Counted from the stretch's first letter, positions 42,926 to 56,129 are shown. The stretch: DNA of 64,000 nt from Hyposmocoma kahamanoa (GCF_003589595.1 NW_020653200.1:4236532-4300531); one strand, 5' to 3'. Program-made: numbers and translations. The notes: a model not told the origin generated them from the letters alone.

Positions 42926-43201
42926 TGTACATACCTACATAATGTATGATGGATGATACACAAATATATACGATCACCATGCACCAGCTGAAATGTGTTT
43001 CCTCATTTTTGTTACACTTATAAGCACACCATTTAACTTATGTAATTAATGTACAAAAAGGAAATTGAAAAATGTTCTAATTTAGTAATGTTAATTTATA
43101 TTTCATAATTAATCATATTGATTTGTAAAACGAACTCTATTGAAGTAGGTAGGTATTGTGATTTATCTTTTATAAATAGGTGTTATCATAAAAAGGTACT
43201 A

Positions 43202-46200
43202 TTAAGCTTTCACTCTGAACGTTGGAGTTCCGTATGTTTCGTGGGGTACACCCTGACTAGTAGAGATAAGATTGCCACCATCGAAGTTAGATGCGGTACT
43301 AACAGCCGCCGAGGATAATCCGGTTGAAATGCCACTGTCTTCAACTGCAACGTTAGAATCCGTTGTTTCCACGCTTAAAGTCTGACTACCAGCTTTACCT
43401 ATTCCAAAGGATGAGGATCCGACTGACTGGCTATAAGATTGGCCAAAAGAACCACCCGCGGGCTGGCTATATTGTCCAGTTGTTCCAGGTTGAGAGAATC
43501 CGGAGTCACTAGAACCGCCTGCCTGTGTGTATTGGCCAGCTCCAGAAGCTTGTGTATACTGACTAGAGCCCCCAGTAACACCAGCACTATTAGATACAAA
43601 GTCGCCGACACTCACGGAGTCGCCTTTATTGTTGTAATCAGTAACAATATTGTTGATCACAGCTTGAGAATCCTCTTTGCTCTTATATTTTATGAAGAAT
43701 ACCTCGGGTTTAGACGGAGGTTTAGGTTCTGCTTTTGGAATTATAATATCTTGTTGCTCCTCTGGTTTCTCAACAAGAACGTAAACAATTGTTTTTTCTT
43801 CGTTTTGTGGAGGAAGTGGGATTTGTTGAGGAACGTACGCTGGTTGACTTGGTGTTTTAATGAAAATGATTTTGTAGTGCTTTTGGGGAGGTGGTAATGT
43901 TATAGGTTGTCGGGGTCTTGCCACTTCTGGCTCTTCTGGAGCAGCGTGGATGTAAAAATGTTTGAAAATCTGTGGAGGTGGTTGCTGTACTTGGTTATAA
44001 TGTTCCTGATATTTTTGAACGGCCGATGACTGATATTTATTTGAAGTTTGCAACTGGTTATAAGATTGCGATGCACCTTGAGTGCCGCCCGACACCTGGA
44101 AGTTAGATTGTGAGACGGAGAACGGATAGTATTGACCACCTGTGACTCCCTTTGTTGACTGAAATCCAGTATTCTGACCAAAACCAGGACCTTGGTTTGA
44201 ACCCTGAACATAATTGAAGGCATTTAGGCCAGTTCCTGCGTATCCAGAATTATAATCCCCAGCATTACTGCCAACTTGGTAGGAGGGTACTCCGTAAGAT
44301 GTTTGTGGTACTTGGTAGTTATACCCTTGCTGTTGCTGTTGCTGGCGAAGCTTTAAACCGATATCCGCATGGGCCACGCTCAGTGTTAAAGTGATTATCT
44401 GTAAAAAATCGTCAAAGAAATGATAATTATTATTTTAGAGTTCCATGAACATTAATTGTAGTCTAGTTACGAGTAGAGAAGGCCGGTCAGAGCGTTGACC
44501 GCTAGTACCACGAAGTGTTGCAATACTTGAACGTGTTCTCAAGAGAAATAAGATCTACCTAGTTGAGATGTGATGCAACTCTAATACCTATAATATCTAC
44601 TTAATATTTGTGGATTATATTGTGATGGCTTCTTTTCGATGTTATAGTTGAATAAAACATGAAAGAAATATTTCACAAGGTAACAACATCAATTGACTTA
44701 TTTAAGGAACATACCCACTTTATAATTAATGCAGGTAGATTAACTTAATCTAAAACTATATTTTATTTAATAATAATAAAAAAATGTTTGTATACTCTTG
44801 TGATAAGTATGTACGTCGCATTAATCACAATTGTCAGGCAATGAATAGAAAGTGCAGGGGCAAGGTCGTCGAAAAGTCCCACGCGGTATACATTCGGTGG
44901 TGGGCGATTTGTCGGTCTCCGAAGTTCCAAAGCATTGCGCAACTTAACGGCTTAGGCTTTGGGTCAGTAGTGAGTGCAATGAACTTGAACTTTCCGTGCT
45001 TCCGCATTGCCCGAAACTTTAGAAATACCAAAAATAATAGCGCACTTGAAAAATTTTTTTTTGAGTCTATTGTGGCTACGACTCTGCCTATTTTAACGCC
45101 TTTAAGATTTTGTAGAGAACCTAATTTCGAAGAGACACGAGATCTTTTAAGAGGATGAAAAAAGAGTTTAAGTAATCTCAAGTTTAAGAAACGGATAATA
45201 ATATATATAATAATCATATACAATGATACTAAAATAAACCAATGATATTAAAATTTGAATATTAGAGACATACATTAGAATTAGGCTTAATATTGGTGTT
45301 TTTAAATGTTACAAAACTTTGTTCGGCTATTAATAAACGTTAAACAGCGGCGTTGACCACAAATTCAGTTCTCTACAGGCATAAAACACATTCGAATAAT
45401 ATTGCTAGTCATTAATATGGGCCCTTTCGGAGTAAATCAATCAGAATCTTGTTTCAATGTTAACAAAATTTATCAAGAGACGTAAAATTAATTACATTTT
45501 GCTTTAAATAACTCATTGTTGCAATACAACGCGTTGCACAACACACGTAAGTTATCAGTAAATAAAATTTTAAAAATTTGAATAAAATACGTTTTGCCAA
45601 GTAATTAAAATTTATAATATCTATATTGTAAGCGCATTGACGTAAGTCAATGTGTAAGCGTGAAAGATTTTGAAATAAAAAAAAATATACTTAATTTGTG
45701 GCCTTTTGTTTTAATATGTTTAACCAATTTAAACACAATAAATATGTCTTGTTAAAGGATATCGCTTACCCGGATATTGCTTGATGAATATTTAAAGGCT
45801 CTATAATATCTGTTTCTACCTCTAAACTGTAGGTCAAATGGAAAACAGTTCGAAACGACGTCATGATAAAACTGATAAAACAAGTAACATAAATGTAAAA
45901 CGGGCTGATGTTATAATATTTGACAACTCTGCTTATTTACCTAATGTTTAAGAGTTTTTGTCTAATTTAAAATATAGTTACATTATGACATTTTGATTTC
46001 TATTATTATCCTATTTTGAGATTAACACATAACTACGATTACTAATAATAATAGTTGGTACTCTCAAAAGTCGCTTCTCTTTGTTTTTGTTCTTGTTCTA
46101 AAATTAAAATGTTGTAAACATGCCTAATTGACGTACGTTTACTTGTAATGTAAGTAGTTTTAACTTCAAAGAGGACATTGAAAGGAGTTCCTGTAACTGC

Positions 46201-48082
46201 TGCACTTTTATAATGAAATTCAGATATTATTCCGAAGTCTATTGATACCGAATTGATCCAAATTTTGTGTGTAACGTGTAACTACAATAAGCGTGTAAAG
46301 TCCGATTTGCTCATTTCCACCCACAAAAACAACAATACGATTATTATATAAGTATCGTAAAACTCACAGCTGTATGTTGTTATATGTTATGATATGATAG
46401 TCTAGATCCCTGTAATTAAATAAAGACCTCCACAGTCAATTGAACCGTAAAGGATTCGAAAAAGGCCACGGAATGTAGGACGGTCTGGACGGACGACATC
46501 GTTAAGTCTGTTTAAGGTTTTCAGATCAAGAATGACGTGAAGTGGTGCATTACGTAGTTCAGCCAAGATCTGCACCTTGACATGGTTGGGTTAATAGTAA
46601 AACAATCTATTTATTTAACTGCTCTGGACTAGGTACCGAAAATCAGTAGAGACCAAACAAATTTAAGATGGTTGAATATAACGGGATAAAATGGTAATTT
46701 TACAAAATTATAAATCGATTATTTTTAGGAGTGCTTTTCATAATTTAAGGTGCAATAAAAAAAAGCAATTTACGGCCCATGTCAAATTCACATAGAATTA
46801 AAAAGAGATTTCCTATTGTTTGTGATAAAAAATAATAATTAATTTACTTTTTATTATATATTATAGCAGCAGACGTTTTCGGTTACGTTAATTTATAGCT
46901 TTTCCGGCAACACAGGGAGAGGTCACGAAAGTCAAGGTCCTTATAATTGGTATCGCACAATATTTTGTAATTGTATAAGTGTACGTTAAGGCTTAACTAT
47001 TAAATAACAGTCATAACTGAATGGATGTTACATGGGTACAATAGGACTTTATACATTAACGAAATAACATTGTTTATATCAAATATTGGCTAGGCTTAAA
47101 TTCTGTCCTAAACATTTGCAACGTCTCTTTCTTGGCGTTGACGTTGGCGTCATAATTTAAAGGACTAATCTTGGGCATCAAAATCAATTTATTATACGCC
47201 TTTAGTAAATATACCTTTATATCTCTCATGTTTAAACGCGAAGACACTCTACGGGGTGTAACCTGATAGTTTCATACACAGACCACATAAATATTAGGTT
47301 TCAAATCACAAAAGTTGGATCGTGATATCATGCTATAAAAATTCAATAATAATGTCATGACGTCGGGTTGTTTATAAATATAGAAATAAATTCGTCAACA
47401 TAATAAAAAGATACCTTCAAACCAAACGAAAATACAACCAATAAAATATTCGCAGAGCTGATTAAATATTCAATCTATAAATTTACACTACAACGAAAAT
47501 TGCGATAAATTGTATTATATCTAAGAATAAATTTTTACAATTCTAATCACAGACGTTAGAGAGTTATTTCAAAGTCTTTTCGTAAGTCAAGAAGAAAGGT
47601 AAGCAGAAAATATAGTACCAAATTAGACCCATTAAAACCGATTTTTTTTGTTTAATAGTCGATCTCTATGACGTATCTAAGATGGGCTTAATAATTTGTA
47701 CACATAAACACGCGGTATTAACACTACACTTCTAATTTATGAAGTGGCCACTAGGCCTTGGTTAAACCGCACAAATAAAAAAAATAACGCAGGCGTGTCA
47801 TGAATGAACAATAATGATCGTAAAAGTGTTTTTTCATCATCACAGTTACACTGTTTAGGTTTACTCAGTTTAGGCAAGGCAAGGGTTTAAGTGAACATTT
47901 GAAGATATTTGCAATCTATCGAAATTGTTTTTTGAAAATAGTGCCTTGGGCCATTTTTCATATTAAGAAAAGAAACATAGTAAAGCTTTTGCTACTTTAA
48001 GTCAAATTTTAAAGCTTTTGCTATTGAAGGGGTGTTTATAATTTCTAAATAAAAAAAAATGACGTACCAAAAGCGTGTGCAT
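43202..48082 (-). CDS. Tweedle (DUF243) cuticle protein
   Basis: Two minus-strand exons: 48068-48082 (ATG plus four codons, donor GTACGT) and 43202-44398 (acceptor TTACAG). Joined, they start MHTLLIITLTLSVAHA, a clean 16-residue signal peptide split by a 3.7-kb intron, a common layout for insect cuticle genes. The full length is 403 residues. An N-terminal Gln/Gly/Ser/Tyr-rich region is followed by the Tweedle core at about 150-255: KHFYIHAAPEEPE, HYKIIFIKTPS, KTIVYVLVEKPEE, PEVFFIKYKSKED. A Gly/Ser/Gln-rich tail repeats the QYTQAxGxS type and ends YGTPTFRVKA. Tweedle proteins bind chitin and shape the body wall. The frame ends at 43202 with a normal stop. Which Tweedle paralogue it is cannot be told. 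Confidence 0.92.
44399..48067 (-). other. Tweedle intron 1, no nested gene identified
   Basis: 3.7 kb, mostly AT-rich. The 124-codon plus-strand frame at 44784 and its shadow at 44834 have no recognised domain. Regulatory elements for moult-linked expression could lie here but none was identified. Confidence 0.5.
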
Positions 48083-48148
48083 GTTGAAGTCCGGTGCGTT
48101 AACGGACTGGGGAAGAGCGGCAAGTGTCGCGCCGGCGAAGCCTCCGAG

Positions 48149-48156
48149 CTTATATA
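48149..48156 (-). promoter_or_regulatory. TATA box of the Tweedle gene
   Basis: TATATAAG on the minus strand, about 67 nt upstream of the ATG, which would place the start site near 48120 and give a leader of about 40 nt. Short leaders and strong TATA boxes are usual in cuticle genes. Confidence 0.65.
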
Positions 48157-48655
48157 CTATCTGAGAGATGAGCCTCTAAGCTACAGCTTATTTTGAGACC
48201 AGTTATACGAGTTAAGAGCCTAACGAAAGAAAACGTTTATTACACAGAATATTCTGCAGTTGTATGTTTTGTTTCTGGAGCTAAATGTTGAAAATTAATA
48301 ATTTTGTGATTTAGTGTCGAATTTAAACTTTTTTGTTGTAGCTGGCAGTATTGGTAAGGTTGGTTTATACTAGTTTATTTGAATTTTATTCGAATATCTA
48401 CACCTTCTGCTGATGGATTTTGTGTGGTTCCAACCGTAAAAATTGTGCAACTATGTATGAATTTTAAAAGATGGTTTGCCATAAGTATTTCACATTCTGT
48501 GTATGTTTGTGTATATTCGCGCATCACGCAACCTAATGCTGGAAATTGAAACTATTCACAGTTGCACTGTTTAAGGCCTAATCACTCCTTGGCCGGCCAA
48601 ATCCACTGTGTTCTATATCTATGCTTTGATTATGCGTGCAGAAATAATTAAGCAG
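48157..48655. other. region upstream of the Tweedle promoter
   Basis: No gene seen. Probably holds upstream control DNA of the Tweedle gene. Confidence 0.35.
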
Positions 48656-48980
48656 TCGTTCTAGCGTCGATGCGACCGTTCGGGCGTCGACGCGGGCGTT
48701 CTGACGGCAATGCAGATGTTCTAGCATGTTTTAGCGGTTTAGCGGCCGTAGGCCTAAACGCGGTTTTGGGCAACAACGCAGCCGTTCGAGCGTATGAGTC
48801 GCTGTTGAGCCGTTGCGTAGCGTAGGGGATATAACATCTGGTCTTCGCATCTTTGGAGTGCTTCGGCCATCGACGTGGCCATTCCGACTTCAGAGCGGAC
48901 GTTCGGACGTCGATATGGTCATTCGGGCGCTACGATCAGGAGTCGACACGGCTGTTCGGGTGTGGATGCCGCCGACCCGC
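48656..48980. repeat. degenerate GC-rich minisatellite, period about 20 bp
   Basis: Units of the type CGTTCGGGCGTCGACGCGG, clearest at 48658, 48678 and 48698, and again around 48900-48980. Open frames here in three registers are repeat by-products. Confidence 0.65.
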
Positions 48981-49025
48981 TGTCGTTGATTGTGTGCGGA
49001 CGCGACCCAAAAACCGCAGGAAGCA

Positions 49026-49223
49026 GGGGGTCTACTCTCGATCTGCGTCAGACATCCGTCCGAAACAATTACTGTCAAATAAGTAATATTCGACAAAATT
49101 AAAAGATAAGTATCAAGAATGAAGCTTCATTCGCATCATACGACTTTTCATTTGGTCAAGTATTGCTTATTTGGCAATAATTGTTTCGGACGGATGTCGG
49201 ACGGGGATCTAGAGTAGACCCCC
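49026..49223. mobile_element. MITE with GGGGTCTACTCT termini, copy 2
   Basis: Inverted arms of about 65 bp: GGGGGTCTACTCTCGATC on the left against GATCTAGAGTAGACCCCC on the right, then GACATCCGTCCGAAACAATT in both. A related partial copy lies at 51548-51625. Confidence 0.82.
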
Positions 49224-49814
49224 AGATTCGCACAACGTCGTTTTTGCTTGGCTTCATATGATTCCATGTCGATAAGTGCGGTGACTCTCTTAAACTCTAA
49301 CTTAAAAAATGGGACAAGGTGTCTGCGGCAGCGACTCTTTATAAAATCGGCAATGAAATCAAAGTTATTTATTTATTTATTATTAGGCCGTTCGTTTAGC
49401 AGGATGCACTCTTGGAATCTAAACCTCATATTAACAAAAACTCGCTTATAGAGCTCTGAACTAAAAGCTAGATTTCGCGTTCGATATTTTCATATGTTTT
49501 ACTTACATGTGACGGTGAGTCGTCACGGTGAGGTTTGCAGCAATGGCACAGGAAATAACCGCATGAAGTAAGATCTGATGGTATTGGAGACAAGTTGATG
49601 TCACCAAAGAGCGCTATACTGTCGGATAACGGTAACAGTAACGATCATAACCGATACAAGTCTGGTATAAAAAATTGACCACCGCAAAAAATTTATCAAT
49701 GTTTCCTTCGTCGGAAATGGCACACCAAACCGTGATCTTGTTTTGTGGGGATCTTTTGATGCACTTGTTGTATTGTTTTCAGTTCAATATCTCATAATCT
49801 ACTGTTTACCTATA
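49224..49814. other. intergenic DNA, no gene seen
   Basis: Nothing recognised. Confidence 0.35.
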
Positions 49815-50071
49815 ATGCCGTCCACTAACTAAAAACTAAAACGTGACAAATGGTCAAATATGCGTTTTAAATAGCATAAGACAGAGCACAAAATTCTCTT
49901 TTAAAAATAGTGAAAATTAGTTAACGCGTGCGACTTATCGGAACATACTTTAACGATGTATAGTTGAAATATCATTAAACAATTTCAATATTCTAAAACT
50001 GGGTTATGTTTTTTTTTATATCTCAAAAAAATATTTTGTCACTTAGCTGCGTTGTAGTGAGCAGACGGCAG
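49815..50071. mobile_element. MITE with (C/A)TGCCG termini and 4-bp duplication, intact copy
   Basis: ATGCCGTCCACTAAC at the left, GAGCAGACGGCAG at the right, flanked by TATA (49811-49814, 50072-50075). The body matches 2597-3003 in the opposite orientation, including GAGCACAAAATTCTCTTTTA. Confidence 0.8.
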
Positions 50072-50377
50072 TATATTCTTAGGTGCTTTGTTATTAAAAA
50101 GGATGTATTTTTTGCACCCCTTGTAAGTAAGGTAAAATCATGTAACATCTGCGAACTTAAAACTGTTTCGGTTTTATAAAACTGCTTTTAAAATGGGGTT
50201 ACAACGGGATGTCAATGATGAATGGACCTAAGTATTATAATAATAATATATAGTACTAATTAAAACTCTAAATTGAAACATTAGGTCTATTCTGTCTATT
50301 CATCATTAATATGAAGACTTACAAAAAGTCAAAATACTTACGCTGAGGATATTTAATCCGACGGCGACAAGAAATCA

Positions 50378-50607
50378 AGTAGCAGAGGAGCTCGTTATGA
50401 AATAGTTCGTCCAGGGAAGTACTGTCGCCTTACCTATTTCTGTCGCCAATCCGTAATGTCAGCATTACTGCGTTCCGGTTTTTGCGGGTAAGGGTGCTTG
50501 TGAAATTACAGGCACACGGGACGTGTCAACTTATGTCTTTGCGATTTAAAGCTCTGACTGGCACTGCAATTGTTATTGACAGGCATATAGCTTACCGTAA
50601 GACGCAA
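50378..50607 (+). repeat. dispersed repeat family A, copy
   Basis: AGTAGCAGAGGAGCTC, CGTCCAGGGAAGTACTGTCG, GTGAAATTACAGGCACACGG. Confidence 0.7.
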
Positions 50608-51414
50608 TGAAACCAGTTACGTATAATTTTTATAAAGACGTTACAATAATGGATTTTGAGTCACGCGAGGCGGGCACTCGCGGGTTATAAAGTTTTCATG
50701 ATATTTGTAAACACACAATATCTATGCAGTCCAATTAGTTACAACAACAAAAAACGTAATAATAATAATACACAACAACAATTCTTTATTGTAGAATATC
50801 ATATCAATGAGGTAATTTCTAAAATAATAATTACTTCAATTGTACCTACACAATAATTGCATTTTCCTAATTATGCGTGGAGTATGATGCACAGTTTCGA
50901 AGTCTTAACAATTGCACTCTCTTGACGTAGAGCAGTTTACAAAGTCTAGTTTGCAGTTCATCAGAAAGAAAAAATTAGGATAACGATTTGCAAAAGGTAA
51001 ATTTCAAATATGTGAGGAAGCACGGTAGGTACATTTCCTCAAAAAATATTCCATTCCTAAGGTTGGTTGCTACATAACCATGCTAGGTAGTCAACGTTTA
51101 AGTTTATAGCCCAAATAATACTAATATACGTATTTTAGCTGTATTTTGCTATATTAGATTGTTATCTGTCTATAAGCTTAAAAATATATAGTCAGTTTCA
51201 ACTACGTCTCTGCTTTCCACTCCAATTTGCAAGGGTTTATTGTTTCCTTGTTCATAATGTTAGTTTCGCCAAGATTTATAACAAGGTTATTAATACAAGT
51301 TTCTATTCTACAAGTGAATGTTTCAGCCATTCACTTGTAGAATAGAAACTTGTATTTATATTTGTATAATTTTTCATAAATTACTGTACAACCGTGAACT
51401 TTTTTAGATATATT
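50608..51414. other. intergenic AT-rich DNA with a perfect hairpin
   Basis: No gene seen. It holds a 29-bp perfect inverted repeat (51292-51320 / 51328-51356). Confidence 0.5.
51292..51356. repeat. perfect 29-bp inverted repeat, 7-nt loop
   Basis: The left arm AATACAAGTTTCTATTCTAC... is matched base for base by the right arm; the loop is TTTCAGC. It would fold as a stable stem. Confidence 0.9.
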
Positions 51415-51488
51415 TGTAATAATAATAATAACGCACACACTCAACATAGCCCCGCACTAGGGAAACCCTGTGTCGCGGGTGCCATGGA
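51415..51488 (-). repeat. SINE (family 2), 3' fragment
   Basis: CAACATAGCCCCGCACTAGG and GTGTCGCGGGTGCCATGG match the SINE at 28840-29063. Confidence 0.75.
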
Positions 51489-51547
51489 AAATTTGTGACA
51501 TATAGATATAGACATATAGATATAGATATATATGAAATAATGAAAAG

Positions 51548-51625
51548 CTGGATTGGACTCTCATCCTCCGTCCGACATCCGATTACTAAATAATTACTAT
51601 CAAATAAGTATGGAGCATCATAACA
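51548..51625. mobile_element. partial MITE related to the GGGGTCTACTCT family
   Basis: CCGTCCGACATCCG and TACTATCAAATAAGTA match one arm of 49026-49223. Confidence 0.45.
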
Positions 51626-51659
51626 CGCTGTATACGCCGGCCCGAACTCCACTAAATGG

Positions 51660-53435
51660 CTTATTTATATATAAATCATACTGATCAGTGGTTTCCGTAA
51701 AAAATGAGCATTCTCGTCTCAGAAAAGGCTTCGAATATAGGCTGCAAACATACATTATGCTGGTAACCTATCACAAAGTCGAATTTATATTTTCCGAAAT
51801 AACGTTTGAACGAATTTTCATTATTCCGAAAACGGAATTATAACGAGACCGTCGTTCTTTCACGATATGTTGGATGTTTATCGCAAAGACACGATTAGGT
51901 TCGGTTAGTTTAGGTTAAGTTAGGTTTAAAAGAAAAAAACATTTTCCTCTTAATATTGCTTTCGAGGTTATGAAAATTCAAGCAAACGATATTTTTGGAA
52001 AATATCACTTCGGACTTCTGATAGGTAACCCAATATGCTGCTTGATGTCAGTCGTACGGCACGAAACATAGGAAATAATACACTAAAATAGCTGAATATA
52101 AAAATGCCCTTGAAAAACATTGCCTGTTTTTGATGTAGATACGTATTTGAGATTTTGCTGTTCTTGACTGCTCTGGCGTAGTCTACACCACTCATATTGT
52201 GCGGAAATGAGTGGGGATACAGTATCTACATAGGTCGCATTCCACACCAGTTATCGGCCGTGCACAGCTTGTTGTACAATTGCCGTCGTTGTGACACATT
52301 CCTGTGCGTTCGCTAGCTAGTGTTTTGGCACTAGACTTAAAGAATGACGTTGAGTGCTGGGTGTCAGGATAACCAACCGGCTATGGTGGCCAAACTCGTC
52401 AACATTGATAGACCTATGCAGGAGTTTGACGTCAACAACGTGTAACTCCTGCATTGGTGGGTATGGCTTTTGTAGCGCCCATCAGACGGTTAAGGTAGCT
52501 GTCAGAGGAAATCCGTCTACTTGATTAACGGCGTTAAGGTAGTGATATAGTATGATCTTCTTTTGGTATTGTAATACAATCAATCATGAATACGAGATAG
52601 GTATGAAATATAACCCTTAATTATGTACACATGACAGTATAAAAATGATTGATGTGTGACTTCTCGATCAGACCTACATAAATCATATAATATATTTTAT
52701 TATATTAAATATTCAAAAGAGTGTATTTGATTTAAGTTAGTACCAAGTACTTTAACGTGTTTCAGAAAACAAGAAACAAAAAAATCCTTATTTTATACAC
52801 CTATAAGAGCCTCCTTATTTTAAACAATGATTACTCAAAGTTATTTAATATTGTATGTTAAACTTGGTATGCGTGAGTAATAATAATAATAACCTAAAGT
52901 TCAAAAGTTTTAATAAAACGTCTAATCAAATAGACATAATATATCTAAAGGTTCATTTGTGCTAAAGTAAATGTTCGGTGAGTTCGGTTTAAGTTGTTCT
53001 ATGGAAACAAACCATTATATCATAGGTTAAGGTTAAGTAGATACCAGCATGTACGATGCGTATTTAATAACTTGCTTATATAAATTCCTGACATCAGGTT
53101 ATTTGGCTCCAGTGAATAGAACGCTAGATTTTACACTTTGACTTTGGAACGTCCTAGTGTACGTGGTTAGAAGAGTAAACTCAAATCTTAAGCGTAAAGG
53201 GACTTAAAGGGTGATGTGGCTTTGTTTGTGTTAAGAGGACTTAAATTCTTAAATCTCTGTTCTAAAGTTCTGGTTAATATTTAAAAAAATATTATAAGGT
53301 TCAGAAAAGGTTCAGAATACAATTTTTTTTAAATGTATGTATTCTGAATTCTATTTTATGACGTTATTCATTTATTTTTGTTTTCGTTTATTTTGCATTC
53401 GCTTTGAAATTAAGCATCAATGTCTTGTGCTAAAA
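51660..53435. other. intergenic DNA, no gene seen
   Basis: No coding signal. Short frames only. Confidence 0.35.
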
Positions 53436-53439
53436 ATTT

Positions 53440-53840
53440 ACTTATTTTTTTTAATGAGAGTGGCAGAGGTACAGCTCGAATGACTCGAAGCATTAACGAC
53501 TTATATGGATCGGATGCAGCTAACGAACGCACTGTACGGTTTTTAGTTTGTCCGATGTCTTAGTGGAAATTTTATTCTGGCGAATGAAGCTCGCGGATGA
53601 CCAGAGATTAATGTGAATAATGACTAGTTGCAAACTATGGTTAAAACAGGGTCAACACAAACTACGGAGGGATTAGCATCATAGTTCAATGTTACTATAC
53701 TGACAAAGGTGACTCATCTGCTCCAAAGTGGTAAAATAAAGACTACAAGTAGGTAGAGTCATTCGGAGTAAGTGTACGCTGGAGCAATATCTCTGAATGG
53801 AGGAAGAGTTCATTAGCAATTCTGTGCTCCAGGTAAAGTG
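53440..53840 (+). pseudogene. mariner transposase N-terminal relic
   Basis: Broken frames read ARMTRSINDLYGSDAANERT, TVRFL, then QTTEGLAS and FNVTILTKVTHL, the N-terminal part of a mariner transposase. Several stops and shifts are present. Much more decayed than the mariner at 24371. Confidence 0.65.
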
Positions 53841-55180
53841 TACGCGGGTAAGTGTGCGCATACGTACCCTTCCACGGTCTGTAATATTTTCGTCATTTGA
53901 TCTGTACAATACTTTGTAACATGCTTTTAATTTATATTTCAGTGCTTAATCATCATACCGCAGAATCATATAAGAAGAAAAAAATACCAACTTGCACTCA
54001 ATTACTAAGTTGATAAGATGTTAATAAGAATATTTTCTATTTACATTTTTTATATTACATATAGTAAACAATATCAGCAATACAATTCCTAACAGGAATG
54101 TGATTAGGTACTTCATTTGTTTGTATCGATGACTCTAAAAATTGTTTTAATTAATAATAGTTCCTATGGCAAAAGTGCATTGATCTCAAGATGTAAGTGA
54201 CTTAATTTTTACTTTTCGTGTGTGTAATACAGGTCTTGGGCGTTATAACCTAGTAATAAAGCATAGAACATGTGCAGAAATGTATCTGGCGGAACTCAAC
54301 CATACTCGATTAAAGTGTAAATAGAATAAATAAAGCATAAACTTACTGACTAAGCGCTCCGACCACCAAGTCGGAGGAAAGTGGCGCATATACAAAAACA
54401 TAGCTAATAACGCTAAGACTAATTATATAATTATGAAGAACATATGTAGGTTTTTAATAAATAATATATATTTTTATTATAATTGTAATTACGTTAACCA
54501 TGAGCAAGCAATGCACTCACATACTCCAAGAGCGTCTACTTACACCATTAAAGATACGCACAGTTACTGTCATTGCGGGTCAAGTGAACGCATTCCTATT
54601 TTAGATCGTTTATTGTTAATAGGAAAAAACCGCATGCTTAAGTTTTTTTTAATTTAAATTTAAAGCCTAATGAATGCTTTATTTGAAAGTCGTAACACCT
54701 TTACGTTCCTAACTCCTATGTTTTATGTGCAGTAAGCCCTTAATTACATAAATGCGCACACTTGACTCGAATGGCTGTACTACCAAAGAGCATACGAAAG
54801 GAACCTCCCGCAATTGTGTGATGCTCTGTGGCTGGACCACCAATAAGTACTCGGATGCAGTAGCACAAAATAATACGTACGTAAAATCTACGTTCCTAGA
54901 CATACAACAAAATTAATAGTACCTCGATAGATTACGAAATACTTAACCACGTAGGTGGTCCAGCCGCAAAGTAGTGTAGGGGTGCAGATGCTGGTGGCGT
55001 TATGTCCTGTTGGATAGAATGTAGTAGTAGCATCAGCAGCCTCCGTAGCCTCCATACATCTTACTAAGTAAGTTTAGTAGTTCAAAAGTTGAAAGTCCAG
55101 TTTGATAGGTATTTATTCAGGTTTAACAATAATATTATGATCTTTAAAATGTAAACGGTGTAAATATAACTAGTAAAATG
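53841..55180. other. intergenic DNA, no gene seen
   Basis: Nothing recognised. Confidence 0.35.
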
Positions 55181-55184
55181 GAGA

Positions 55185-55350
55185 TGGAGATGATTGGAGA
55201 CCACATCCACGTCACGTTCAGTGGGACGGCCCCCCATTATTTGGACGGATGACCTGGTAATGGTGGCCGGTAACCGATGTCTAGGAATCTTTGGGTTAGG
55301 CCTATGTTCAGCAGTGGACGTTTTCCGGCTAATATGATGATGATGATGAT
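55185..55350 (+). repeat. RTE-type LINE 3' end fragment
   Basis: The translated sequence keeps the pattern of an RTE ORF end (GGAGACCACATCCACG..., GGACGGATGACCTGG, GTTCAGCAGTGGACG) and ends in a TGATGATGATG tail typical of these elements. Confidence 0.55.
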
Positions 55351-55708
55351 TTACAAATACAAAAATCAGAAAAAGTCATTGTGTTACTGTCTATACAGTA
55401 TTATTAACCTATGTTAAACATATCATTTATGTTTAGAATATTTCATTACATTGAATTCAAGGTTCCCAAAGAACGTTACAATGCAATACACCTGTATCTT
55501 CAAAATATTTATCAAATAACTGGTTTTTTGGAAGATGTGTAAATGAATAAATTTTACATTGTCAATCTAACTTGTCCAGAACCGGTATAAACTTAGCTGT
55601 TATTAAAACCCAAGGATACAAAATTATAGAACTAGATTTAAAAAATACGATTAATAACTGTATTCAAAATGAAATTATTTATTCGGCACTAAATCACGTA
55701 TTTAATGT

Positions 55709-56062
55709 TGGGTAATTTTTTCTAAAATTCCGGAAAAAAAATCTGAAAAATTTGAAAAAAAAATGGAGAAGTATAATTCGCAGGTTCATATTATGTTCTT
55801 CGTACAGAAATACCTTTTGAAGTTTTATTTAGCGTGAATTATAAAATAAAATTGTATGGCTAAAAGCAAGTTAGAGAAAAACGAGAATAATAGGTAAAAA
55901 ATCTTTATAATGGCTCTATCGTTTTCGTTCAGCTTTTCTTCAACTTTTGACAGGTGTTGGAAAAATACAAGCAAAATATAAAAAAAACATTCGGAAATAT
56001 TTATTTTCCGAATTTGATGATTTTTATAAAATGGAACTTTTTCCATGACCAAACACTACTTG
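55709..56062 (+). mobile_element. short copy related to the TGGGTAATTTT element
   Basis: Starts TGGGTAATTTTTTC and contains CTATCGTTTTCGTTC...CAACTTTTGACA and CATGACCAAACACTACTT, matching parts of 23594-28784. No right terminus was found. Confidence 0.5.
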
Positions 56063-56129
56063 TATTTGTTTTATAAAACAAACCAACGTTTCGCGGTCTT
56101 TACATGTCCTATGTCACGTGTTCTATGCA

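Noticed and set aside
44784..45158. 124-codon ORF in the Tweedle intron as a nested gene
   Set aside because: No recognised domain, no splice or promoter context, and an opposite-strand frame of similar length overlaps it.
48853..49102. Three overlapping ORFs
   Set aside because: They lie in the GC-rich minisatellite and MITE; open frames follow from base composition.
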